Source of the DNA: Hyphomonadaceae bacterium UBA2389
GTDB lineage: Bacteria; Pseudomonadota; Alphaproteobacteria; Caulobacterales; Aquidulcibacteraceae
Reading direction: 5' to 3'
DNA: 15,552 nt
Assembly: GCA_002343395.1 (NCBI GenBank)
Contig: DDSN01000093.1
Coordinates: 1-15,552 of the forward strand
Both the position numbers and the translations under genes were made by a program. Positions 1 to 6,604 of the stretch are shown piece after piece. Numbering within the stretch: position 1 is the first letter of the stretch; each line of letters starts with the position of its first letter. Below the pieces are notes generated by a model. That model was not told where the DNA came from, made no database searches, and worked only from the letters and a program-made list of their open reading frames with translations.

Positions 1-567
1 GATGTTGGCGGGGATGATGGCGCGCCCGCGCGCGATCTCGCTGCGCACAAACTCCGGCGTGACGAAGTCGGGGATGGATGCGCCGAAGGATTCGCCGTCG
101 CGCACGCCCACGGCCTCACGCCGCATGTTCTCCCGGATGGCGACGAACTCCATTTCCGGCGTGATGATCCCGCGCCGCGCATAGTCCAGCTGCGTCACGC
201 AGGCGCCGTCCTTGGCGCGCAGCACGCGCGGCTGCTTGGGAAAGGGCGGCGTCAGCTTGTCGGCGCCGACATTGCCGTTGTCCTCGGGCTTCACCGCGCG
301 GCCCGCGATCTCCTCGACATCGCCGCGCGCTTTCACCCACGCTTCGCGCGTGCGCGGCAAGCCGGCGTCAATGTCAATGACGACATCGGGATCGGTGTAG
401 GGGCCGCTCGGATCGTAGATCGTCACCGGCGGCTCGTTGGCGCTCGCATGCGGCGCGACTTCGCGGAACGGCACGCGCAGAGCGCCTTCATAGACTTTGC
501 GCGAGCCGACGATGGCGCCGGTTGTGACCGCGGGCGTGAAGACGGATTGCGGATCGTGCTTATTCAT
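1..567 (-). CDS. thiC: Phosphomethylpyrimidine synthase ThiC, N-terminal part (gene runs off the left edge)
   Basis: ThiC is the radical-SAM enzyme that rearranges 5-aminoimidazole ribotide into 4-amino-5-hydroxymethyl-2-methylpyrimidine phosphate, the pyrimidine half of thiamine, in the cytoplasm. The window holds the first 189 codons. The ThiC-associated N-terminal domain is recognisable (VYEGALRVPFREV near residue 25, PPVTIYDPSGPYTDP near 46), as is the family block ITPEMEFVAIRENMRRE near residue 135. The catalytic barrel and the C-terminal CxxCxxxxC iron-sulfur motif lie outside the window. The ATG at 567 is chosen because GGGAGG sits six bases upstream, directly after a TPP riboswitch. 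Family identity is essentially certain; integrity of the remainder cannot be judged. Confidence 0.96.
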   Translation of the reverse strand, partial: MNKHDPQSVFTPAVTTGAIVGSRKVYEGALRVPFREVAPHASANEPPVTIYDPSGPYTDPDVVIDIDAGLPRTREAWVKARGDVEEIAGRAVKPEDNGNVGADKLTPPFPKQPRVLRAKDGACVTQLDYARRGIITPEMEFVAIRENMRREAVGVRDGESFGASIPDFVTPEFVRSEIARGRAIIPANI

Positions 568-576
568 TGATGGCCT

Positions 577-661
577 CCCTTCGCCGGTATGAGCCGGATC
601 AGGTTCAACGGGTCGCGGACCATTCCGCCTCTCAGCCGCGCTTTGCGGCTCCCCGGGTGTG
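577..661 (-). promoter_or_regulatory. TPP riboswitch (THI element) of thiC
   Basis: On the minus strand the leader carries the conserved TPP aptamer blocks in the right order: CCCGGGGAGCC, then GGCTGAGAGG (CTGAGAGG is the complement of 628-635), ACCCGTTGAACCTGATC (TTGAACCTGATC is the complement of 597-608), then CCGGCTCATACCGGCGAAGGGA. The 3' arm that closes helix P1 contains GGGAGG, which is also the thiC Shine-Dalgarno sequence. Ligand binding would therefore be expected to hide the ribosome site directly. No U-run terminator separates aptamer and start codon, so translational control is inferred. High thiamine pyrophosphate should switch thiC off. Confidence 0.95.
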
Positions 662-665
662 CTGT

Positions 666-694
666 TCAGTAAGCGCCGCAGGCGCTGGCCGCAA
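666..694 (-). promoter_or_regulatory. Possible thiC promoter (weak -10)
   Basis: Only about 38 bases separate the stop of the upstream gene from the riboswitch. In that gap the minus strand reads TTGCGG, 17 bases, then TACTGA. The -35 is plausible and the spacing ideal, and the predicted start falls at the first riboswitch bases, but the -10 matches the consensus poorly. An AGCGCC-GCA-GGCGCT hairpin (672-686) occupies the spacer and could instead be a weak terminator of the upstream gene. If neither is real, thiC is read from a promoter further upstream. Confidence 0.25.
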
Positions 695-698
695 GCGT

Positions 699-1118
699 TC
701 AGCGCCCGCTTTCAACGCGCAGCGTGCCGGAAATATAGCCGACATAGGTCAACCAAACGCCGAGCAGCGCCGCCGCGCAGCCGGCGATCGGAAACACATG
801 AGGTTGGGTGGTGATGTACATCGCCGCCTCGTGAACGAGTTGCGGCGCAAGGATAAGCACTGCGCCGCGCGCGGCGAGCACAATGCCAATCAGGCTGATA
901 AATATGCCTGACACCGTGTCCCAGCGTGGATGAAAAGTGATGACGCAAAGCCCCAGGATCAGCGACATGAACGCCGAAAGCAGAAGCAGCGAGTCGTTCA
1001 GCAAATAGCCCCCAAGCGCGGTCAGCATGCGGTCCGGCTGGGTGATCAGCATGATCCCCGCGAGCACGAAGACCGGCCCGACGATCCGGGCCAGCACGAG
1101 CGTTGTATCGTGGCGCAT
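699..1118 (-). CDS. Four-helix integral membrane protein, unknown function
   Basis: A 139-residue, strongly hydrophobic protein with about four predicted membrane spans: roughly residues 8-25 (VLARIVGPVFVLAGIMLI), 36-62 (the leucine-rich stretch after GGYLLNDS), 68-92 (VSGIFISLIGIVLAARGAVLIL) and 108-130 (VFPIAGCAAALLGVWLTYVGY). No catalytic motif or named family is recognised. The ATG at 1118 is preceded by GGAGGGAG with four bases between, which is much better than any start in the longer upstream extension of the frame; that extension has low-complexity Arg/Ala composition typical of non-coding frames. It lies upstream of the thiC riboswitch, so it is not controlled by it, though the two genes may be co-transcribed. 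Confidence 0.8.
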   Translation of the reverse strand: MRHDTTLVLARIVGPVFVLAGIMLITQPDRMLTALGGYLLNDSLLLLSAFMSLILGLCVITFHPRWDTVSGIFISLIGIVLAARGAVLILAPQLVHEAAMYITTQPHVFPIAGCAAALLGVWLTYVGYISGTLRVESGR

Positions 1119-1286
1119 AGCGCTCCCTCCGCGCCCCCCAAAGGCGGCGAGGCACGGTAGCGACGGCGCTTGCGGCGTCAACACGAGACATCCGTCAGAG
1201 GGCGGCGCGGCGCGCCAAAGCCGCGCAGCGCAGGCGCATGGTTGGCGTCGCCTGCGCCGTAGCTTACCTTGCGCGGGGAGGCGCGC

Positions 1287-1418
1287 ATGGGTTCGCCGGC
1301 GGACTATACGATTATTGTGCTCGTGGTGCTGGTGGGCGTCGGCGTCTGGACGCTGCTTGACCGTCTCGCTCAGGTACAGCGAGACGTCGAGGTGTTGAAG
1401 CGCAAGTTCGACGAGTGA
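1287..1418 (+). CDS. 43-residue single-span membrane microprotein
   Basis: A short reading frame with a strong ribosome site, GGGGAGG followed by five bases and ATG. The product has a short N-terminus (MGSPADYT), one hydrophobic span at residues 9-24 (IIVLVVLVGVGVWTLL) and a charged tail at 25-43 (DRLAQVQRDVEVLKRKFDE) with heptad-like hydrophobic spacing that could form a short coiled coil. This is the layout of a bitopic regulator or assembly factor, loosely resembling CcmD or PspB in shape, but no motif ties it to either. It converges on the DUF423 gene with four bases between stop codons. The ribosome site, an unbroken span and clean amphipathic tail argue that it is real. Confidence 0.65.
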   Translation: MGSPADYTIIVLVVLVGVGVWTLLDRLAQVQRDVEVLKRKFDE

Positions 1419-1422
1419 CCGC

Positions 1423-1776
1423 TCAGGCGCTCGGTTTCGCGAACGCCAACACCGCCCATCCCAGAATGAGCGTCGAGCCGCCAGCCGGCGCAAGCACCGC
1501 GAATGCATGCGAGCCCGTCAGCGAAATGGCGTAGAGCGTGCCGGCGAACGCCGCTGCGCCGCCGAGAATCATCGCGCCCGCGATGGCGTTGAGGCGTCCA
1601 GAACGGTTGGCGATCGCGAGCCCCGCGCACGCCGCGCCCATCTGCACGAAGGCGCCCAGTTTGACGCGATCGAGATCCGCGGCTTGCAGCGCGTCGCGCA
1701 ACGGGTGCGCCGCGGCGACGAGCATGCCGAGCGCGAGCAGGCCGCTCAATGCGGCGCAAATGTTCATCATTCGCAT
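1423..1776 (-). CDS. DUF423 family membrane protein
   Basis: A 117-residue protein with four hydrophobic segments, matching the usual DUF423 (YgdD-type) length of about 120. The C-terminal half carries the family pattern: GAMILGGAAAFAGTLYAISLTG near residues 67-88, followed by a Pro-Gly-Gly element (LAPAGGSTLILGWAVLAFA). The N-terminal GAHG-like motif of the family is degenerate here (AAAHPLRDAL). The function of the family is unknown; the protein is expected in the inner membrane. The ATG at 1776 follows GGAGA with a five-base gap. It is divergent from the cytochrome b561 gene, with about 100 bases between starts. Confidence 0.85.
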   Translation of the reverse strand: MRMMNICAALSGLLALGMLVAAAHPLRDALQAADLDRVKLGAFVQMGAACAGLAIANRSGRLNAIAGAMILGGAAAFAGTLYAISLTGSHAFAVLAPAGGSTLILGWAVLAFAKPSA

Positions 1777-1879
1777 CTAGGTCTCCAATGTCGCGCGGCG
1801 GTGCGACACATGGCGCGCCGTGCTATTGAATGCGTTGTTCCTAATGTATCTTCAGTCAAGACTAACGGAGCGCGTGCAA

Positions 1880-2554
1880 ATGGCCAATTCGGAAGCCGCC
1901 AATTGGGCGATCGGCAAGCGCTTGGTGCATTGGGGCATAGCGATCGCCGTCGTGGTCGCGTTGCTCGCGCCGAAGCCCGAGCATAGCGACGGTCTGCTTC
2001 ATATCGCGGCGGGCACGACGGCGGCGGCGTTGGTGCTTGTGCGGCTGTTCTGGCGAGCGCTCGGCGGGGTGCGTCCCTTCTTTCGCGACGCCTTACGCCT
2101 GAAGTGGCCTGACGCGTCGAAGGGCGGGCGGGGGTTTGCACCGTTCTTCATGCAGATCGGCAGGCTGATAGGTTTTCTATTCCTGGCGGCGATTCCGGCG
2201 GCCGTAGGGCTTGGCTTGGCCGGCGTCGCACAGGGCGAGGAATCGGCCTTTCTGGAAGCGCACGAAGCTGTCGGCACGCTGATGATCGCCTTGGCTGTCG
2301 CCCACGCGTTTGCGATCATCCTGTTTGCGGTTCTGCTGAAGTACGATCTGCTCGGCGTGACGTTGACGGGCGGCGCTCGCAGCATCGGCGAAGGCGGAGC
2401 GCGTGGCTGGGCGGGCGCGGCGCTCGGCGCTGCCCTCGGCGCGGGCGCGCTCGCCTACGTGTGGGGGCCTTTCGATATTCAAGCGAAAGCCGCCGCGCTT
2501 GAGGAAAGCGAGCATGGGCATGAGGGCGAGGGCGAACACGAAGACGACGATTGA
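1880..2554 (+). CDS. Cytochrome b561-type di-heme membrane protein with acidic His-rich tail
   Basis: A 224-residue inner-membrane electron carrier of the bacterial cytochrome b561/Ni-hydrogenase b-subunit superfamily. Four histidines sit where two b hemes would be bound: H17 (KRLVHWG), H41 (LLHIAAG), H128 (LEAHEAVG) and H142 (AVAHAFAIILF). Four membrane spans lie at about 14-30, 39-58, 93-114 and 131-153. After the fourth there is an additional small-residue-rich span (about 177-195, Ala/Gly/Leu) and a tail rich in His, Glu and Asp (residues 209-224, ending EDDD). The ATG at 1880 is preferred over an upstream GTG at 1820 because GGAG lies nine bases before it and the homologous region starts just after. 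The electron partner is unknown; quinol-oxidising proteins of this class often serve respiration or superoxide removal. Confidence 0.85.
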   Translation: MANSEAANWAIGKRLVHWGIAIAVVVALLAPKPEHSDGLLHIAAGTTAAALVLVRLFWRALGGVRPFFRDALRLKWPDASKGGRGFAPFFMQIGRLIGFLFLAAIPAAVGLGLAGVAQGEESAFLEAHEAVGTLMIALAVAHAFAIILFAVLLKYDLLGVTLTGGARSIGEGGARGWAGAALGAALGAGALAYVWGPFDIQAKAAALEESEHGHEGEGEHEDDD

Positions 2555-2595
2555 CCCGCCATTGCGCGCGCCGGCAAAGCGTTTAGGCTCGGCCC

Positions 2596-3534
2596 ATGAA
2601 CAAGCGCGCGCTGGGCTCCTCCGATTTGACCATCACCCCGCTCATGCTTGGCGGCAATGTGTTTGGATGGACGGCGGACGAAGCAACGTCCTTCGCAGTT
2701 CTGGACGCTTTCGTCGATCTGGGCGGCGATGCGATCGACACCGCCGATGTTTACTCCGCCTGGGTTCCCGGCCATCAGGGCGGAGAAAGCGAAACGGTTC
2801 TCGGCAAGTGGTTCAAGCAGTCGGGCAAGCGCGATAAAGTCATCGTGGCGACGAAAGTCGGGATGTGGCCGCGCAGGATCGGCATTCGGAAGGAAAACAT
2901 CATCGCCGCCTGCGAGGATTCGTTGCGTCGCTTGGGAATCGATCGGATCGATCTCTATCAACTGCATCGCGACGACGAAGCGACGCCGCCGGAAGAATTT
3001 ATCGGCGCGCTGGACGACCTCGCGAAGGCGGGAAAGGTGCGCGCTATCGGCGCTTCCAACTTCAAGATGCCGCGCATGGCCGCGGCGCTGGCGGAGAGCG
3101 CGGCGACCGGGCGCGCGCGGTTCGTCTCCCTACAGCCCGAGTACAGCCTGATGAACCGCGACATCGAAGCGGACTTGATGCCGCTCTGCGTGCGCGAACG
3201 GGTGTCGCTTATTCCTTATTACAGCCTCGCCAACGGCTACCTCACGGGAAAATACCGCACCGAGGCGGACAAGAGCCAAAGCGTGCGCGGTCAACGCATG
3301 GACAAATACATGGCCGGGAAGGGGCCGGCCGTGCTTGCCGCGCTGGACGTTGTCGCCGCCCGGCATGACGCCGCCTGCGCTCAGATCGCGCTCGCCTGGA
3401 TCATGGCGAAGCCGGCGATCGCGGCGCCGATCGCATCGGCGACGTCCGTGGCTCAGGTTAGAGAGCTGATGGGCGCGCTGCACGTCAACCTGAGCGGCGA
3501 AGATCTCGCGACGCTGGACAGGGCGAGCCTCTAG
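2596..3534 (+). CDS. Aldo/keto reductase
   Basis: A 312-residue NADPH-dependent oxidoreductase with the TIM-barrel aldo/keto reductase fold, cytoplasmic. The catalytic tetrad is visible: D48 and Y53 in IDTADVYS, K87 in VATKVG, and H124 in LYQLHRDD. The NADP-side motif IGASNF and a C-terminal segment with ATSVAQVREL are also in place, and the length is typical of YajO/AKR11-13-like members. Substrate cannot be told from the sequence. No Shine-Dalgarno precedes the ATG, so the message may be leaderless; the 41-base gap from the cytochrome gene contains TTTAGGCT about 7-14 bases before the start, a possible -10. Co-transcription with the upstream gene remains possible. Confidence 0.93.
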   Translation: MNKRALGSSDLTITPLMLGGNVFGWTADEATSFAVLDAFVDLGGDAIDTADVYSAWVPGHQGGESETVLGKWFKQSGKRDKVIVATKVGMWPRRIGIRKENIIAACEDSLRRLGIDRIDLYQLHRDDEATPPEEFIGALDDLAKAGKVRAIGASNFKMPRMAAALAESAATGRARFVSLQPEYSLMNRDIEADLMPLCVRERVSLIPYYSLANGYLTGKYRTEADKSQSVRGQRMDKYMAGKGPAVLAALDVVAARHDAACAQIALAWIMAKPAIAAPIASATSVAQVRELMGALHVNLSGEDLATLDRASL

Positions 3535-3580
3535 CGGCGTCGTTAGCGCATAGTTCATACACGCAAACCACAGTGCGCAT

Positions 3581-3982
3581 ATGGCGTATGCCCAGCGCAT
3601 CCTTGTCGTCGATGATCAAGACTCCATGCGTCAGCTTTTGTGCTCGGCGCTGCGCGCGCTTGGCTACACGGAAGTGATCACGGCGGCGAACGGGAGCGAA
3701 GCGCTCAAAATTCTTCGCGGGCGGATGATCGACGCCGTATTGCTCGACGTGGAAATGCCGGTGATGGGCGGGCTTGAGTGCCTGCGCGCGATACGCGACG
3801 ATCCCAAGCTCGTGGACATGCCCGTGGCGATGGTGACGGCGCGGGCGGACGAGAGGTTCGTCGGCGCGATCCGGCCGCTAGAGCCCCGCGGCTATCTGGT
3901 CAAGCCCGTGACAGCCGCCACGCTCAAGAGCTGCCTTGACCGCATCTGGGCCAATCCAGAGACCGCGCGGCCGGCGGTCTAG
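3581..3982 (+). CDS. Stand-alone CheY-like response regulator receiver
   Basis: A 133-residue single receiver domain with no output domain. Conserved phosphorylation residues are present: the acidic pair D11/D12 (LVVDDQDS), phospho-acceptor D56 (LLDVEMPVMGG), T86 (VTAR) and K108 (LVKPV). Such single-domain regulators act by protein-protein contact, for example at flagellar motors or in phosphorelays, under the control of a histidine kinase. No kinase or chemotaxis gene is in the window, so the partner is unknown. The start lacks a clear ribosome site; the ATG at 3581 is chosen because the fold begins a few residues later. It converges on acs with only two bases between stop codons. Confidence 0.92.
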   Translation: MAYAQRILVVDDQDSMRQLLCSALRALGYTEVITAANGSEALKILRGRMIDAVLLDVEMPVMGGLECLRAIRDDPKLVDMPVAMVTARADERFVGAIRPLEPRGYLVKPVTAATLKSCLDRIWANPETARPAV

Positions 3983-3984
3983 CG

Positions 3985-5925
3985 TCACCCGCTCTGGCGA
4001 TTGGCGACGAGATCATCCACCACGCTTGGATCGGCCAGCGTCGAGGTGTCGCCGAGGTTCGAGAGTTCGTTTTCGGCGATCTTGCGCAGGATACGGCGCA
4101 TGATCTTCCCGGATCTGGTTTTGGGCAACCCAGGCGCGAACTGGATAATGTCCGGCTTGGCGATGGCGCTGATCTCATGCGCGACCCACCGCTTGAGTTC
4201 GTCCGCGAGCGCGGCGCCGCCTGCCTCCCCCACATTGAGCGTGACGTAGGCATAGATGCCTTGACCCTTGATGTCGTGAGGCATCCCGACGACCGCGGCT
4301 TCCGCTACTTTCGGGTGGGCGACCAGGGCGCTCTCGATCTCGGCGGTCCCCAGGCGATGGCCGCTGACGTTCAGCACATCGTCGACGCGCCCGGTGATCC
4401 AATAATATCCGTCTTCGTCGCGCCGGCACCCATCGCCGGTAAAGTACATGCCCGGATAGGTGCGGAAGTAGGTGTCAAAGAAGCGGGAATGATCGCCATA
4501 GACCGTGCGCATCTGGCCCGGCCAGGAGTCGAGTAGGACAAGGTTCCCACTCGCGGCGCCGTCTAGGAAGGCGCCTTTTTCGTCAACGAGCGCCGGTTTG
4601 ACCCCGAAAAACGGTCGGGTGGCCGAGCCTGGCTTCAAGGCGGTCGCACCCGGCAAGGGGGTGATGAGCGCCGCGCCGGTCTCCGTCTGCCACCACGTGT
4701 CGACGATAGGGCAGCGGCCTTCGCCGACGACGCGGTGGTACCAGGTCCATGCTTCCGGATTGATCGGTTCGCCGACGCTGCCGAGCAGGCGCAGGCTGGC
4801 GCGCGAGGTTTTTTTCACCGGGCTTTCGCCCTCGCGCATCAGAGCGCGCAGCGCAGTCGGAGCGGTGTAGAAGGTGTTGACCTTGTGCTTGTCGATGACT
4901 TCCCAGAATCGCGACGTCGTTGGGAAATTGGGCACGCCTTCGAACATCAGCGTGGTCGCGCCGTTCGCGAGCGGCCCGTAGACGATGTAGGTATGGCCTG
5001 TGACCCAACCGACATCGGCGGTGCACCAATAGATGTCGCCGTCGTGATAATCGAAAACGTATTGGTGCGTCATCGACGCGTAGACCAAATAGCCGCCAGT
5101 CGTGTGCAGCACGCCTTTGGGCTTTCCCGTCGAGCCTGACGTATAGAGAATGAAGAGCGGGTCTTCCGCGCCCATGGCCTCGGGCGCGCACTCGGGCGAG
5201 GCGGCGGCGGCCTCATCCTCGTAGACGAAGTCGCGCCCCAAAAGCATGGGCACGCCTGCGCCCGTGCGGGTTACGACCAACACTTTCTCCACGCCGGGCG
5301 CATGCGGGATCGCTTCGTCGACATTGGCCTTGAGCGGGATCACCTTGCCGCCGCGTATGCCCTCGTCCGCGGTGATCACGAGCTTTGAGTCGCAATCGCG
5401 TATGCGGCTCGCGAGGCTCTCCGGCGAGAAGCCGCCGAACACCACCGAGTGAACGGCGCCGATGCGTGCGCACGCCAACATGGCGTAAGCCGCTTCCGGG
5501 ATCATCGGCAGGTAGATGGTGACGCGATCGCCGCGCTTGACGCCGTGCTTCTTCAGCACGTTGGCGAAACGGCAGACCTCCGCGTGGAGTTCGCGATAGG
5601 AGATGTGGCGTGACTGATGGGGATCGTCGCCTTCCCAGATGATGGCGACCTGATCGCCACGCGAGGCGAGATGGCGGTCAATGCAGTTGGCGGAGGCGTT
5701 GAGCTCGCCATCATAGAACCAGCGAATGCGGAAATCGGCCTCGTGAAAGCTGGTGTCCTTCACCTTGGTGTAAGGCCTGATCCAGTCCAGGCGTTGGCCG
5801 TGCACGCCCCAGAACGCCTCCGGATCGTCGAGGGCGCTCGCGTGCATGGCGCGATAGCCGACATCATCGACATAGGCGCGCTTGGCCCACTCGGCGGGGA
5901 CGGGAATGGCGACCGGATCGGACAT
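3985..5925 (-). CDS. acs: Acetyl-CoA synthetase (AMP-forming)
   Basis: A 646-residue ANL-superfamily enzyme that converts acetate, ATP and CoA to acetyl-CoA, AMP and pyrophosphate through acetyl-adenylate. Length matches Acs (about 650). Visible motifs: P-loop-like YTSGSTGKPKG at 261-271, DTWWQTETG at 409-417, which includes the tryptophan that sets an acetate-sized pocket, the hinge region GRVDDVLNVSGHR at 512-524, and PKTRSGKIMRR, where K607 is the catalytic lysine that Pat/Gcn5-type acetyltransferases inactivate. The ATG at 5925 has AAGAGAG six bases before it. It follows the Lrp-type gene on the same strand after 83 bases, so co-transcription or a separate promoter in that gap are both possible. 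Confidence 0.97.
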   Translation of the reverse strand: MSDPVAIPVPAEWAKRAYVDDVGYRAMHASALDDPEAFWGVHGQRLDWIRPYTKVKDTSFHEADFRIRWFYDGELNASANCIDRHLASRGDQVAIIWEGDDPHQSRHISYRELHAEVCRFANVLKKHGVKRGDRVTIYLPMIPEAAYAMLACARIGAVHSVVFGGFSPESLASRIRDCDSKLVITADEGIRGGKVIPLKANVDEAIPHAPGVEKVLVVTRTGAGVPMLLGRDFVYEDEAAAASPECAPEAMGAEDPLFILYTSGSTGKPKGVLHTTGGYLVYASMTHQYVFDYHDGDIYWCTADVGWVTGHTYIVYGPLANGATTLMFEGVPNFPTTSRFWEVIDKHKVNTFYTAPTALRALMREGESPVKKTSRASLRLLGSVGEPINPEAWTWYHRVVGEGRCPIVDTWWQTETGAALITPLPGATALKPGSATRPFFGVKPALVDEKGAFLDGAASGNLVLLDSWPGQMRTVYGDHSRFFDTYFRTYPGMYFTGDGCRRDEDGYYWITGRVDDVLNVSGHRLGTAEIESALVAHPKVAEAAVVGMPHDIKGQGIYAYVTLNVGEAGGAALADELKRWVAHEISAIAKPDIIQFAPGLPKTRSGKIMRRILRKIAENELSNLGDTSTLADPSVVDDLVANRQSG

Positions 5926-6009
5926 GGGCGGCTCTCTTGCGTTTCCTCGCCTCTGATTGTCGCGATGCGGCGGGGGAGTTCAAGCGGAAGTCGCTTGCGA
6001 GGCGCGTCG

Positions 6010-6486
6010 CTAACCTGCCGCGCTCGCCGCGCGCCGAAACACGGTGCGGATGGTGAAGTTCGACACCAGCCTGCGCACGCCGGGCAGGCGTGACAACGTC
6101 TCCTGGTGGACGCGCTCGTATCGGTCATTGTCGGCGATGACGATGCGAAGGAGATAGTCGCTTTCGCCCGTCATCAGGTGGCAGTCCTGTACCTCCCGGC
6201 ACTGCGCAACCGCGCGCTCGAACTTGGCCATGGTTTCGCGGCGCTGATCTTCGAGCGTGACGGCGACGAACACCGTCGCTCCCCGCCCCATGGCTTTCTC
6301 GGAGAGAATGGCGGCGTAGCCTTCGATTACGCCCGAGGCTTCCAGCGCTTTGACGCGGCGATGACACGCCGATTGCGAGAGACCCACGCGGTCGGCGAGA
6401 GCGGCGCTGGTCAGCGCGCCGTTGCGTTCCAGCGCCGCCAGGATGCGATGGTCGAATTCGTCGAGGGCGGGAAAATCTTGCGACAC
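6010..6486 (-). CDS. Lrp/AsnC-family transcriptional regulator
   Basis: A 158-residue feast/famine regulator: N-terminal winged helix-turn-helix (about residues 8-60, with recognition part VGLSQSACHRRVKALEASGVI) and a C-terminal RAM ligand-binding/oligomerisation domain (about 68-150; GESDYLLRIVIADNDRYE is the conserved core). It is divergent from alanine dehydrogenase, an arrangement in which such proteins (AldR, or Lrp-type DadR-like activators) usually control ald in response to alanine or leucine; that role is inferred here. The start is GTG at 6486. There is no good ribosome site, but GATACT lies six bases upstream, so a leaderless transcript is possible. acs lies downstream on the same strand. 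Confidence 0.94.
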   Translation of the reverse strand: MSQDFPALDEFDHRILAALERNGALTSAALADRVGLSQSACHRRVKALEASGVIEGYAAILSEKAMGRGATVFVAVTLEDQRRETMAKFERAVAQCREVQDCHLMTGESDYLLRIVIADNDRYERVHQETLSRLPGVRRLVSNFTIRTVFRRAASAAG

Positions 6487-6604
6487 TTCCCAAGTATCGC
6501 ATCAAAATGGGCGGTAAAACTAGTGAAATCGACAAAATACCGAAGAAAATGCGCGCCAAATGGGATAAATCCACGTCAAACGATCAAATCCCGGAGGATT
6601 TTCC
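6487..6604. promoter_or_regulatory. Divergent A/T-rich control region between the Lrp-type regulator and ald
   Basis: This 118-base gap is markedly richer in A/T than its GC-rich surroundings, with repeated A-tracts (CAAAATGG, GTAAAAC, GACAAAATAC, GAAGAAAATG). Such spaced A/T tracts are what Lrp-family octamers wrap. It includes the palindrome ACTAGT (6519-6524). The ald side ends in CCCGGAGG, a strong ribosome site six bases before the ATG. On the regulator side, GATACT just before its GTG is a possible -10. No single operator can be defined by eye. Confidence 0.6.

Noticed and set aside
1119..1508. N-terminal extension of the four-helix membrane protein back to 1508
   Set aside because: The extension is Arg-rich, lacks a ribosome site and overlaps the microprotein and DUF423 gene. 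The ATG at 1118 has GGAGGGAG.
1820..1879. Upstream GTG start for the cytochrome b561 protein
   Set aside because: No ribosome site, and the 20 added residues are not needed for the fold; ATG at 1880 has GGAG upstream.
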